Assembly (NCBI GenBank): GCA_022575985.1
Contig: JAKSXM010000149.1
Location: forward strand, 25,151 to 89,150
DNA length: 64,000 nucleotides
Reading direction: 5' to 3'
Source of the DNA: Anagrus nilaparvatae
Taxonomy: Eukaryota > Arthropoda > Insecta > Hymenoptera > Mymaridae
Positions within the stretch are counted from its first letter, which is position 1; the number at the start of each line of letters is the position of its first letter. Position numbers and translations under genes: made by a program. The notes below the pieces were generated by a model. It ran no database searches, was not told the origin of the DNA, and saw nothing but the letters and a program-made list of their open reading frames with translations. This document shows, piece by piece, positions 1 to 12,489 of the stretch.

Positions 1-4046
<4,046 letters not shown>

Positions 4047-4078
4047 TATAAGCTTATAAAAAAAGAGAAGCTTATTTA

Positions 4079-4095
4079 CCCCCCCCCCCTTTTTT
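4079..4095 (+). promoter_or_regulatory. Candidate 3' processing element after cox1 (C11 T6)
   Basis: Eleven C then six T, 33 nt after the cox1 stop. An inverted repeat (TAAGCTT ... AAGCTTA) lies between stop and C-run. Same layout as the elements after atp6, nad1, cox3, cob, nad5 and nad4. Second pass: 43149-43165. Confidence 0.55.
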
Positions 4096-4497
4096 AATCT
4101 CTTACAAATTAAGTTAGAATTTCTTTTTGCTTTTTAAAAGAATATTCTAAATTAGAATATATTAGAAAATACAATTGTATTTATAGATTATCTATTTATT
4201 ATTTATATTAACACCATTCATATTATTGACTTTGTATAAAGTGGAATATAACCACTTTTAAGAAACTATTTTCTATACTAGTTTACTGTAATATATTGTC
4301 GGTAATACACTCTCTATATATATTTATATATATTTCTATATTATAGATATATAGGAATATATTTCTGTCTCATAGTATGTTGAAATAAGATAAGATTTGT
4401 TTAACTTTGAGTAAATATCGATAAGAGATGTATTTTTATTGTTAGTTTTCAAATTAACAGTTAAAAGTTGCGGCCGAGGGCCAAAAGTAAAAAATAA
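4096..4497. other. AT-rich spacer cox1-atp8
   Basis: No gene seen. Holds runs of alternating TA near 4310-4360 and one short GC cluster 'gcggccgagggcc' near 4470, just before atp8. Confidence 0.6.
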
Positions 4498-4644
4498 ATG
4501 CCACAACTACTACCATTTTATTTTGTAAATCAAATTTCATTCGCTTTTCTAGGACTATTTATCATGCTATTTGTATTTAGTCGATATATTCTTCCAGCAA
4601 TGCTAGAACTATTTGTAACACGAATGTACATTACAAAACTATAA
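4498..4644 (+). CDS. atp8: ATP synthase F0 subunit 8
   Basis: 48 residues beginning [17 protein letters not shown], the typical MPQL start of mitochondrial subunit 8. One membrane segment at about residues 10-32 is followed by a short basic tail ending in MYITKL. Subunit 8 is part of the F0 stator in the inner membrane. Length matches fungal homologues (about 48). Leucines are all CTN. atp6 follows 175 nt downstream and no C-run element lies between them, which fits a shared atp8-atp6 transcript as in many fungi. Repeated at 43568-43714. Confidence 0.93.
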   Translation: MPQLLPFYFVNQISFAFLGLFIMLFVFSRYILPAMLELFVTRMYITKL

Positions 4645-4819
4645 TAAGATATATTTTATTATAAATAAACCTTCGGCCTCCGGCTACTAATTTAAAAGAA
4701 AATGTTGATAAATTATTACCTAAATACATATAATTATGTATAAAAGGATACATTTTCTAGATATAGTATTAAATATGAAAATACTATAAAGTAATAATCC
4801 ATTTAATAATAATAATATT

Positions 4820-5584
4820 ATGACATATCTAATTAATTCACCTCTAGAGCAATTTGAAGTAACTAGTCTAATTTCTCTAAATCTACCTCTACTAGGTTAT
4901 GTTAATCTATCACTAACAAATCTAGGACTATACACAATTATTACAGTGTATCTATCAGTAGGACTACATTTTGTAGCAAACAATAACAAACAACTAATTC
5001 CAAGTCGATGGAGTATCTCACTTGAAAGTAGTTTTGCATCAATTCATGGACTTGTTAAATCACAAATTGGTGCAGCAAATGAAATGTATCTACCATTTAT
5101 CTATTCACTATTCTTCTTTATTCTAATTGCTAACCTAAGTGGTAATGTACCATATGGATTTACAGTAGCAACATCTATTATGGTATCACTAGGACTAAGT
5201 ATGACAATTTTCATTGGTGTAACAATTCTTGGACTACGACTACATAAAGTACATTTCTTCTCATTCTTCCTACCTGCAGGAACACCTCTAGGACTAGTAC
5301 CTCTTCTAGTACCTATTGAGCTAATTTCATACCTAGCACGAGCATTCTCGCTAGGAGTACGGCTATTTGCTAATACAGTGGCGGGACATACACTACTTAA
5401 AATTCTTTCAGGATTCCTAGCTCCTATGTTCACTACAGGTGCTATTACAGCTATTATTACACTAGTACCTTTCACTATCTTTATTGCACTAATTGGACTA
5501 GAAATCGCTGTATCATTTATTCAAGCTTATGTATTCTGTATTCTAACAGCATCATATCTTAAAGATGCAATTGACCTACATTAA
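4820..5584 (+). CDS. atp6: ATP synthase F0 subunit a (subunit 6)
   Basis: 254 residues, normal for fungi. Subunit a forms the proton half-channels next to the atp9 ring. The essential arginine is visible in SLGVRLFANTVAGH, and the C-terminal helix carries the conserved IGLEIAVSFIQAYVF. Five to six hydrophobic membrane helices can be followed. The N terminus (SPLEQFEV) has the usual cleavable form of fungal subunit 6. ATG start at 4820; TAA stop. Followed by a hairpin plus C4T6 element. Repeated at 43890-44654. Confidence 0.97.
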   Translation: MTYLINSPLEQFEVTSLISLNLPLLGYVNLSLTNLGLYTIITVYLSVGLHFVANNNKQLIPSRWSISLESSFASIHGLVKSQIGAANEMYLPFIYSLFFFILIANLSGNVPYGFTVATSIMVSLGLSMTIFIGVTILGLRLHKVHFFSFFLPAGTPLGLVPLLVPIELISYLARAFSLGVRLFANTVAGHTLLKILSGFLAPMFTTGAITAIITLVPFTIFIALIGLEIAVSFIQAYVFCILTASYLKDAIDLH

Positions 5585-5610
5585 AATAAAAAGGGTTATA
5601 ATTCTATTTA

Positions 5611-5625
5611 TCTCCCCTTTTTTAT
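5611..5625 (+). promoter_or_regulatory. Candidate 3' processing element after atp6 (TCTC4T6)
   Basis: C4T6 tract 30 nt after the atp6 stop. The AAAAAGGG just after the stop can pair with the CCCCTTTTT. Second pass: 44681-44695. Confidence 0.5.
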
Positions 5626-5858
5626 AAATTAATGTATGATCCTTTATATTGTATATATAATAAGAAGAGGATATATATTTTTTTTTTCATAAACTATATA
5701 ATTAGTAATTATGAAAAAACGTAGAAAAAGGAAATAATATCTTAATTATATAGAATAATATAGTTACTATATTAACATCATTATTAGTATAATATATGGA
5801 TATAAACACTATTATTACGGATAAAGTCGTAAAAAGTATTTTATAGGATATAGAATAA

Positions 5859-5930
5859 AAGAGTTTAGTTTAACGGTTAGAACATCGATCTTACACATCG
5901 AAGACAGAGGTTCGATTCCTCTAATTCTTA
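5859..5930 (+). tRNA. trnV(uac): tRNA-Val (UAC)
   Basis: Full cloverleaf of 72 nt. The anticodon loop CTTACAC gives UAC; the T-arm is AGAGG-TTCGATT-CCTCT. Second pass at 44929-45000. Confidence 0.93.
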
Positions 5931-6435
5931 CTAATTACTCAGTATTAGCATACGGTAAGGGTATATATACCATGATTAAGTTAATTATTGAATAATAATT
6001 ACGTGGTCCGCTAGAAGCAAAAAGCTAGTAATGAACTTTTAATGTGAAGCTTTAATTTATTAAAACACAAGGCCCAGAAGGCTGAGTACTTATGATACAC
6101 AAGGATCTTATAAAATCATTATACTCCTCTGGCTTTATTTATTATTTACAAGCACAAAAATAGATATAAAATGTTAAGTAAAAGAGGCAGTATAATCATA
6201 TTGTAAGAAATAATAAAGCTTTTATACATTATTAACAGAGCCCCGTTTCGTCAGGCCTGTTAATAGGATAATAATAGAGACTAAATTGTACATTTACAGT
6301 TTATCTTATATTCCATTTTATAACTATAAACATCGAACAATTAGTTTCTAATTGTTTACAACAAAGCTGGAAACAGCATTAATAAAAGTGAAGAATATAA
6401 AGTGTATAAAGCTATTTATAAATATTAAAATAAAA
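5931..6435. other. Spacer tRNA-Val to cox2
   Basis: No gene supported. Contains short GC-rich patches, including a stem-loop at about 6228-6270 whose ATTAACAG/CTGTTAAT stem encloses a GC-rich loop. An open frame runs into cox2 from 6352, but it uses TTA and ATA codons and is treated as leader. Confidence 0.55.
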
Positions 6436-7221
6436 ATGTTTAACCAATTTCCATTTATGATGTGGGCAACAACAATCTACAATGATGCACCACAACCATG
6501 GCAGCTAGGGTTCCAAGATGGAGCATCACCAACACAAGAAGGAATTACAGAGCTACATGATTCTATTTTTTTCTATCTAGTAATTATTTGTTTTGGTGTT
6601 CTATGGGTACTATCTTCAGTAATTATTAACTTTAATAGTAACAAATCACAACTAGTATATAAATATGCAAATCACGGAACACTTATTGAGCTAATTTGGA
6701 CAATTACACCAGCTCTAGTTCTGATTGCTATTGCTTTCCCAAGTTTCAAACTACTTTACCTTATGGATGAAGTAATCTCACCTTCAATGACAGTTAAAGT
6801 TGTAGGTCACCAATGGTACTGGAGTGTTGAATACTCTGATTTTATTAATGAAGACGGTGAAAGTATTGAATTTGATTCATATATGGTTCCTGAAAGTGAT
6901 CTAGAAGAAGGTCAACTTCGACTACTAGAAGTTGATAACCGAATTGTAGTTCCAATTGATACTCACATTCGATTTATTGTTACAGGAGCTGATGTTATTC
7001 ATGACTTTGCTGTTCCTTCTCTAGGACTAAAAGTTGATGCCATCCCAGGACGTCTAAATCAATCATCAGTACTAGTAGAGCGAGAGGGAGTATTCTACGG
7101 ACAATGTAGTGAAATTTGTGGAGTATATCACGGATTTATGCCAGTTGCAATTGAAGCTGTTTCACCTGAGAAATACCTAGCTTGGATTGATAGTCAAGCA
7201 CTCCCCCGTTTTAGAAATTAA
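6436..7221 (+). CDS. cox2: cytochrome c oxidase subunit 2
   Basis: 261 residues. Complex IV subunit that takes electrons from cytochrome c through the binuclear CuA centre. Two N-terminal membrane helices (about 40-65 and 80-105) precede the intermembrane-space cupredoxin domain. CuA ligands are visible: GQCSEICGVYHGFM gives Cys224, Cys228, His232 and Met235. The aromatic electron-entry patch is VVGHQWYWSVEYSD. I start at 6436 (MFNQFPFMMW) and not at the upstream in-frame ATG at 6352, because that extension uses TTA and ATA codons foreign to the core genes. The last codons contain a CTCCCCC tract like those after other genes. Repeated at 45506-46291. Confidence 0.96.
   Translation: MFNQFPFMMWATTIYNDAPQPWQLGFQDGASPTQEGITELHDSIFFYLVIICFGVLWVLSSVIINFNSNKSQLVYKYANHGTLIELIWTITPALVLIAIAFPSFKLLYLMDEVISPSMTVKVVGHQWYWSVEYSDFINEDGESIEFDSYMVPESDLEEGQLRLLEVDNRIVVPIDTHIRFIVTGADVIHDFAVPSLGLKVDAIPGRLNQSSVLVEREGVFYGQCSEICGVYHGFMPVAIEAVSPEKYLAWIDSQALPRFRN
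7201..7214 (+). promoter_or_regulatory. C5 tract at the end of cox2
   Basis: CTCCCCCGTTTTAG inside the last codons of cox2. It resembles CTCCCCCTTATTTTAG of cox3 and nad3, so the candidate 3' element may overlap the coding end here. A small AACTTC/GAAGT hairpin follows the stop. Second pass: 46271-46284. Confidence 0.35.
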
Positions 7222-7459
7222 GTAACTTCAAAAAAGAAGTGCTCCGCTTAAGGGAACAATAAAGAGTTCTTAGTTTATTTTAACTGTTTTCAGTTAATCA
7301 CTAATTATTAATATAGAATAGTAGACTATTCAATATGAGTAAATAGATAAGATTTATACAGTATAGTCTTCTAATCTTTATAAAATTGGATGTAGAATGA
7401 TTCTCAACATATCCTTTTTTAAAAATAAATTACATTATAGGAAATGGCTTTTATAGTAA

Positions 7460-7531
7460 GTAACTATAGCATAATGGTAATGCACTGTACTTCTAATACA
7501 GATTATGAAAGTTCGAATCTTTCTAGTTATT
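7460..7531 (+). tRNA. trnR(ucu): tRNA-Arg (UCU)
   Basis: 72-nt cloverleaf. The stem CTGTA/TACAG encloses loop CTTCTAA, anticodon UCU; T-loop TTCGAAT. Reads AGR arginine codons. Second pass at 46530-46601. Confidence 0.92.
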
Positions 7532-7658
7532 CAAACTTTTCAATCTCGTTAGTAAATTTAATAGGCAGTATCAAATTTATCTGTAATTGTTGTAATATAG
7601 AGATATACGATATTTTACATTATAATTTAATGTTATTTTATCATTAGAATATACTAAT

Positions 7659-7725
7659 TAAAATAGTTACTATTATTGACATATAATTCTATTTACAATG
7701 TAAAAATAGTATAGTAACTATTTTA
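7659..7725. repeat. 15-bp inverted repeat
   Basis: TAAAATAGTTACTAT (7659-7673) is repeated inverted at 7711-7725, enclosing 37 AT-rich nt. It lies immediately before the candidate RNase P RNA and might help release its 5' end. Second pass at 46729-46795. Confidence 0.7.
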
Positions 7726-7867
7726 AAGGTTAAAATAAAGGAAAGTCTTTGTTCTACTAAATTATATCTAATATATAGGAGATCATTAATAAATAAGCCT
7801 GTCTATTTATTAATTATTACAGAAATTTTTCAGTTTGACTGAAATTGAATTCTATAATAATAACCTT
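7726..7867 (+). ncRNA. rnpB: Candidate mitochondrial RNase P RNA (minimal)
   Basis: A 142-nt element closed by AAGGTTA (7726-7732) pairing with TAACCTT (7861-7867), a possible P1. It contains GGAAAGTC (7740-7747), the conserved CR-I of RNase P RNA, and ACAGAAA (7819-7825), the core of CR-V. A P4 helix can be drawn between GAAAG(T)CTTT and AAATTTTTC with one C-U mismatch and the bulged U. Two small hairpins (AATAAATA/TATTTATT and TTTCAG/CTGAAA) fill the rest. Many fungal mitochondria encode such a reduced RNA. The imperfect P4 is the main weakness. Second pass: 46796-46937. Confidence 0.45.
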
Positions 7868-8225
7868 CTATATATTAAGTTTAGTATTAATTTTTACGTA
7901 CTAATTTTTGTTATAATGCAAGTACTATTTTTGTGTTAGAATAAATATACATATATTGTAGTAAGTGTAAATAGATAATATACTTTGATTACGCCTCCGG
8001 GGTTACAATAGAATTATCTATTTAATTTATTATCGGCCCCTAAGGGGGAGGCGATTGATAATCTAATGATAGTATATATATTTTTTTATAAAATAGAAAT
8101 TCTAATTAATACATATTGAGAGAATAAATGCATAAGTAATGTGCATTTAAATTTATTAACTAGATTAAAGAAGGGATAGACTTAATTAGATGTGCGTATT
8201 TTTCGCAAAATAATAAAAAATTAAA
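7868..8225. other. Spacer before nad1 with two GC clusters
   Basis: No gene seen. Two short GC-rich islands break the AT background, 'acgcctccggggtt' near 7990 and 'cggcccctaagggggagg' near 8034. Confidence 0.6.
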
Positions 8226-9215
8226 ATGTTTTCTATTCTTTATAATCTACTAGAGATTCTAATTTTTCTAGTACCAATTCTACTAAGTGTTGCTTTTATG
8301 ACAGTAATTGAACGTAAAGTAATGGGATCAATGCAAAGACGGGTTGGACCTAATATTGTTGGATATTATGCTCTACTACAACCATTTGCAGATGCTCTAA
8401 AACTAGTAATTAAAGAACAAGTAATTCCATCACAAGCTACAAAGAGCCTATTCTTTCTAGCACCTATGATTACACTTATTTTTAGTCTACTAGGTTGGGG
8501 TGTTATTCCACTAGGTCCTGGTCTTGCACTATCAGATTTTTCACTAGGAATTCTATACTCACTTGCTCTATCTTCAATTGGGGTTTACGGTATTCTATTT
8601 GCTGGTTGGTCAGCTAATTCTAAATATGCTTTTCTAGGTTCACTACGATCTACAGCACAAATGATTAGTTATGAACTAATTTATAGTGCAGCAGTTCTAG
8701 CAGTAATTGTACTATGTGGTACATTTAATATTACAGAAATTATTGAAGCACAACAAAGTATCTGGTATATTGTACCTCTTCTTCCTATCTTTATTCTATT
8801 CTTTATTTCAGCACTTGCTGAAACAAACCGAACACCGTTCGATCTTCCAGAAGCTGAGTCAGAACTTGTTGCAGGATTTATGACAGAACATTCAGGAATG
8901 ATTTTTGTATTCTTCTTCCTAGCAGAATATGGAAGTATCGTTCTTATGTCTACATTCACTGCTATTCTATTTATGGGTGGTTATAATATGCCTGAAGTAT
9001 TTACAAATGATACTTTTATTAATCTGCAGAGTATTGCCCTTGCACTTAAAGCTGTTCTATTTATGTTCCTATTTGTATGGGTACGTGCTACTCTACCTCG
9101 TATGAGATATGATGGGCTAATGGTATTCTGTTGGACAGGACTACTTCCTTGGGCTATTGCCCTACTAATCCTAGTTCCAAGTCTACTAGTAGCTTTTGAT
9201 TTCTCTCCATATTAG
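8226..9215 (+). CDS. nad1: NADH dehydrogenase subunit 1
   Basis: 329 residues, usual length about 320-370. Complex I membrane subunit next to the quinone chamber. Signature segments are VERK-like VIERKVMGSMQRRVGPN (residues about 27-43), LLQPFADALKL, and the acidic loop ALAETNRTPFDLPEAESELVAGF near residues 200-222. Eight membrane helices can be followed. Leucines are CTA/CTT/CTG only. TAG stop. A 34-bp perfect palindrome and a C5T6 tract follow at 9301-9350. Repeated at 47296-48285. Confidence 0.97.
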   Translation: MFSILYNLLEILIFLVPILLSVAFMTVIERKVMGSMQRRVGPNIVGYYALLQPFADALKLVIKEQVIPSQATKSLFFLAPMITLIFSLLGWGVIPLGPGLALSDFSLGILYSLALSSIGVYGILFAGWSANSKYAFLGSLRSTAQMISYELIYSAAVLAVIVLCGTFNITEIIEAQQSIWYIVPLLPIFILFFISALAETNRTPFDLPEAESELVAGFMTEHSGMIFVFFFLAEYGSIVLMSTFTAILFMGGYNMPEVFTNDTFINLQSIALALKAVLFMFLFVWVRATLPRMRYDGLMVFCWTGLLPWAIALLILVPSLLVAFDFSPY

Positions 9216-9300
9216 TTTATATGCAGATAACAAAGAGGTAAAAAATGACATTGTGTTAAATAAAATAATGTAATAGGTATGTTTAACAATGTTATTATGA

Positions 9301-9334
9301 GATTTTATCGTATTGCTAGCAATACGATAAAATC
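9301..9334. repeat. 34-bp perfect palindrome after nad1
   Basis: GATTTTATCGTATTGCT followed directly by its exact reverse complement. As RNA it would form a long uninterrupted hairpin that ends six nt before the C5T6 tract. Second pass at 48371-48404. Confidence 0.9.
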
Positions 9335-9339
9335 CTCTT

Positions 9340-9350
9340 CCCCCTTTTTT
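9340..9350 (+). promoter_or_regulatory. Candidate 3' processing element after nad1 (C5T6)
   Basis: CTCTTCCCCCTTTTTT directly after the 34-bp hairpin, the clearest hairpin plus C-run plus T-run arrangement in the window. Second pass: 48410-48420. Confidence 0.6.
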
Positions 9351-9644
9351 CTATTTCTACAATTTTTCCTTTAAGCGGAGCGGAGCACATAAAAAATTGA
9401 AAAGTACAATTCTTCTTAGGTACCATTTATTAGGTTATTTCCGTTATAATCTATAAAGGTATAGATTATACTATTTTTAAAAGTAAGACTATATAAAGTA
9501 ATTAAAAACTAAAGTACACATTTATTGTAATTCGTAGTGAATAGTGTATTACTACATACAAATAGGTAAAACGTGGATATAATATTATAAAAAGCAATAG
9601 TCATATATAGTAGATAGATATATTTTTATAGAAAAATTCTAAAT
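9351..9644. other. Spacer nad1 to tRNA-Ala
   Basis: No gene. Contains the GC cluster 'taagcggagcggagcac' near 9374, a relative of one at about 25369. Confidence 0.5.
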
Positions 9645-9717
9645 GGGGATATATTACAATTGGTAGTATACTTTGTTTGCAACGAAGCTGGTGCAGGTTC
9701 GAGTCCTGTTATCTCCA
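9645..9717 (+). tRNA. trnA(ugc): tRNA-Ala (UGC)
   Basis: 73-nt cloverleaf, loop TTTGCAA between CTTTG and CGAAG; acceptor GGGGATA/TATCTCC. Second pass 48715-48787. Confidence 0.94.
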
Positions 9718-9765
9718 TATTATTTCAATATCTATAGCTAATATAGTTTGTATGTTGAATAAAAT

Positions 9766-9837
9766 GCCTCAATAGCTTAGATGGTAGAGCGTAGAACTGA
9801 AGCTTCTAACGGATTGGTTCGATTCCAGTTTGAGGCA
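9766..9837 (+). tRNA. trnF(gaa): tRNA-Phe (GAA)
   Basis: 72 nt. The stem TAGAA/TTCTA encloses loop CTGAAGC, anticodon GAA; acceptor GCCTCAA/TTGAGGC. Second pass 48836-48907. Confidence 0.92.
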
Positions 9838-10123
9838 AATTGATTTATTTTTTCACTAAACATAGTGAAAATAAATTGGAATTCAATTTATTTTTTTTGT
9901 AGGCGTTAAACTATTGAATTATTCAAAATAATAGTATTTTGTAGTAGGAATAAAACATGATAACTATTTTATATCATCTCTATATTTGCTATATTAGAGC
10001 ATTTTCTATAAAATAAGTTTGTCAGTTCTCAATTTGGATATTAACGTTATAAGAAACATAGAACCAGCATTAATACCTTTTACCTATTTATAGGTAAATA
10101 TAACATAAAAAATAGAAAAACAA

Positions 10124-10207
10124 TGCAGATATACTCTTTTGGTAGGAGTGGTGCTCTGTAAAAGCATTGGTTTTTAACCGTAGTGAGTTCGAATCTCACA
10201 TCTGTAA
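10124..10207 (+). tRNA. trnY(gua): tRNA-Tyr (GUA)
   Basis: 84 nt with a long variable arm, as in fungal mitochondrial tRNA-Tyr. Loop CTGTAAA, anticodon GUA; T-arm TGAG-TTCGAAT-CTCA. Second pass 49193-49276. Confidence 0.92.
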
Positions 10208-10338
10208 TCTTTATACTATATATCTTCTATATATTATAGAAGACTATTTAAAATAGAATAACTATTCTATTTTACAGTACCATGTGTAATTAACTATTGT
10301 AGATAGGATCAATATTCCTATCTACAATAAAATAGGTA

Positions 10339-10425
10339 CGGACGCGGGGAGATTCGAACTCCCGGTCTTCGTTGGAAGACTCCTAGACTCAAGCCAGGTA
10401 CATTAAACCACTCTGTCACACGTCC
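10339..10425 (-). tRNA. trnS(uga): tRNA-Ser (UGA)
   Basis: 87 nt on the minus strand with a long variable arm. Loop CTTGAGT, anticodon UGA; reads UCN. Acceptor pairs 10340-10346 with 10419-10425. Second pass 49408-49494. Confidence 0.93.
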
Positions 10426-11113
10426 TTATTATGGCAAATATATAATAGATATACCTTTTAATATTATTACTAAATTGTTAAAGACAAGGCTGTATCCTAA
10501 TTAATTAGAACTATAAGACTCTCCAAAATAGGATATTGGATTAAAGGTAAATAGGAGGATCTATTTTTCTTTTTAATTCGTTTTTCCTTCCTACAATTGG
10601 AAGTTACTTGTATAAAAGTATATAGAGTATTCTATTTATCTATCTATATCCTATATATAGCTATATAGGATACAGGTAAGCATAAATGAATAAAAAAATC
10701 GAATTTATTATTTTTTTCTTTATTCCAATTCCATTTACTCTTGCCTTTTTAAGCAATCAATTTATTACCATCTAATAATATGGTAGGTATTTAGCAAACA
10801 GGTCTACTAAATGCCACTTTCATCTTATTCTGTTTTAGTGTATTACCAGATATCTACTATATATAGAATAATAATTATATAGTATAAAAACTATATATAT
10901 ATATTATATATATTCTTCTATAATCATCTGCTAGAACTAAAAACAGCATAATAAGGGTTATAGTATTCTATCTTACTAGTTATCGAGAAAGTAAACTATT
11001 TTGAGTAGATCTTGTAGCTAGTTAATTGATGTATGATGTATTAAAAACTCTATTAACAATAATGAAACTATCATTATAGCAATCGATAAACAATATATAT
11101 ATTTTTTTTAACC
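10426..11113. other. AT-rich spacer before cox3
   Basis: No gene supported over 688 bases. A 29-codon hydrophobic frame at 10686-10775 uses a TTA codon and has no recognisable family. TA-rich inverted runs lie near 10620-10680 and 10860-10920. Confidence 0.55.
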
Positions 11114-11961
11114 ATGAACACAAACAACACAAACTTTATCGGAGTACCACGAACTCAATTTCAATATCAGCCATTTCATCTAGTAACACCTAGTCCATGG
11201 CCACTACTAACATCATTTGCTCTACTAATCCTAACATCTTCAACAGTGATGTACTTTAATGGATATGCTAATCCACTAGGAGGATCAGGAGTACTACTTC
11301 TATCAATCGGTCTACTAACAACAGTTGGAGCAATGGCTCTATGGTTCCGAGATGTAATTATTGAAGGAACATTTCTAGGAGATCATACATTTCTAGTGCA
11401 AAAAGGAATTACTATGGGTGTAGCTCTATTTATTATTAGTGAGGTATTTTTCTTCCTTTCTGTATTTTGGAGTTTTTTCCATAGTAGTCCTATCACCTAC
11501 TGTAGAACTAGGAGCTCAATGGCCTCCAGTAGGTATTGAAACAATTAATGCTTTTGAGCTACCACTACTTAATACACTTCTTCTTCTATCTTCAGGTGCA
11601 ACAGTTACTTATGCTCACCATTCACTAATTGAAGGTAACCGACGAGGAGCTATTGTAGGTACACTTCTAACACTAATTTTTGCTGTACTATTTACAGTAT
11701 GCCAAGGAATTGAGTATATCAATGCTCCATTTACTATTGCTGACGGTGTATATGGAAGTACATTCTTCTTCTCAACAGGATTCCACGGAATTCATGTTAT
11801 CATCGGAACTCTGTTTATCGCAGTTGCATTCTTCCGACTAATTGGTTACCATCTAACAGACCACCACCATCTAGGATTTGAGGCAAGTATTCTATATTGG
11901 CACTTTGTCGATGTAGTATGGCTATTCCTATTTGTAGCGTGTTTACTGGTGGGGATCATAA
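11114..11961 (+). CDS. cox3: cytochrome c oxidase subunit 3, pass 1 copy with two frame-breaking insertions
   Basis: Same gene as the intact copy at 50182-51027. Two single extra bases break it: a C near 11488 (AGTAGTCCTATC against AGTAGTCTATC) and a G near 11939 (GTAGCGTG against GTAGCTG). The first truncates the reading frame after HSS. Both are probably sequence errors. Confidence 0.9.
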
Positions 11962-11979
11962 TTAGGAATTTTATCCTAT

Positions 11980-11998
11980 CTCCCCCTTATTTTAGTAA
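11980..11998 (+). promoter_or_regulatory. Candidate 3' processing element after cox3
   Basis: CTCCCCCTTATTTTAGTAA, 18 nt after the cox3 stop, preceded by a TAGGA/TCCTA hairpin. The same 19-mer occurs at the nad3 end (33333-33351). Second pass: 51046-51064. Confidence 0.6.
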
Positions 11999-12100
11999 GA
12001 ACAAAACAGATAATATTTTCTATATTTATATTCCTAAGAATGAAATAGATCTATTCTACTGTATTTTATACATTTGTTGAATATATTGTATAAGAATATA

Positions 12101-12172
12101 TTGTCCTTAATTCAACGGTTAGAATGTGTTTCCGATAAAGACATTATAGAGGTTCGATTCCTCTAGGACAAA
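12101..12172 (+). tRNA. trnI(gau): tRNA-Ile (GAU)
   Basis: 72 nt. Acceptor TTGTCCT/AGGACAA and T-arm AGAGG-TTCGATT-CCTCT are perfect. The anticodon arm TGTTT/AGACA encloses CCGATAA, so the anticodon is GAU and position 33 is C instead of the near-universal U. It would read AUU and AUC, the only common Ile codons in core genes. Second pass 51167-51238. Confidence 0.85.
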
Positions 12173-12489
12173 TTTACATTATAATGTCTATAGGTATTAG
12201 TTACAGTTTATATTGGATTTATAAAAAAGGATCATAAAAATAGTATGTATAGTATACATTAAGACGTATATTTATAGAACACTAAATACTTATAAATAAG
12301 TAAAGCGATATGCTTTTATATTACAAAAGAAATAGAAAACTTATCAAAAAATTTTTCTATTTCTGCTTTTAGTCTTAGTTTTCTAAAATTGAAAATTAGA
12401 GAAGTAAAAAGAAATTATACCATACTCCGGGAGAGAAATGTAAAAAGCATTCAAATGTGTATAAAACTTACGCTATTCAAAATATATTA
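12173..12489. other. Spacer tRNA-Ile to cob
   Basis: No gene. A long imperfect hairpin (AAAGAAATAGAAAA ... TTTTTCTATTTCT) lies at about 12326-12364. In-frame codons before the cob ATG include ATA and TTA, so they are read as leader. Confidence 0.5.

Noticed and set aside
5101..5475. 124-codon minus-strand frame opposite atp6
   Set aside because: Antisense shadow of atp6; its composition follows the codon pattern of the gene.
6352..6435. N-terminal extension of cox2 from an upstream ATG
   Set aside because: It uses TTA and ATA codons and has no resemblance to cox2; the ATG at 6436 gives a normal length.
10686..10775. 29-codon hydrophobic frame upstream of cox3
   Set aside because: Uses TTA, has no homologue I know, and the spacer is very AT-rich.
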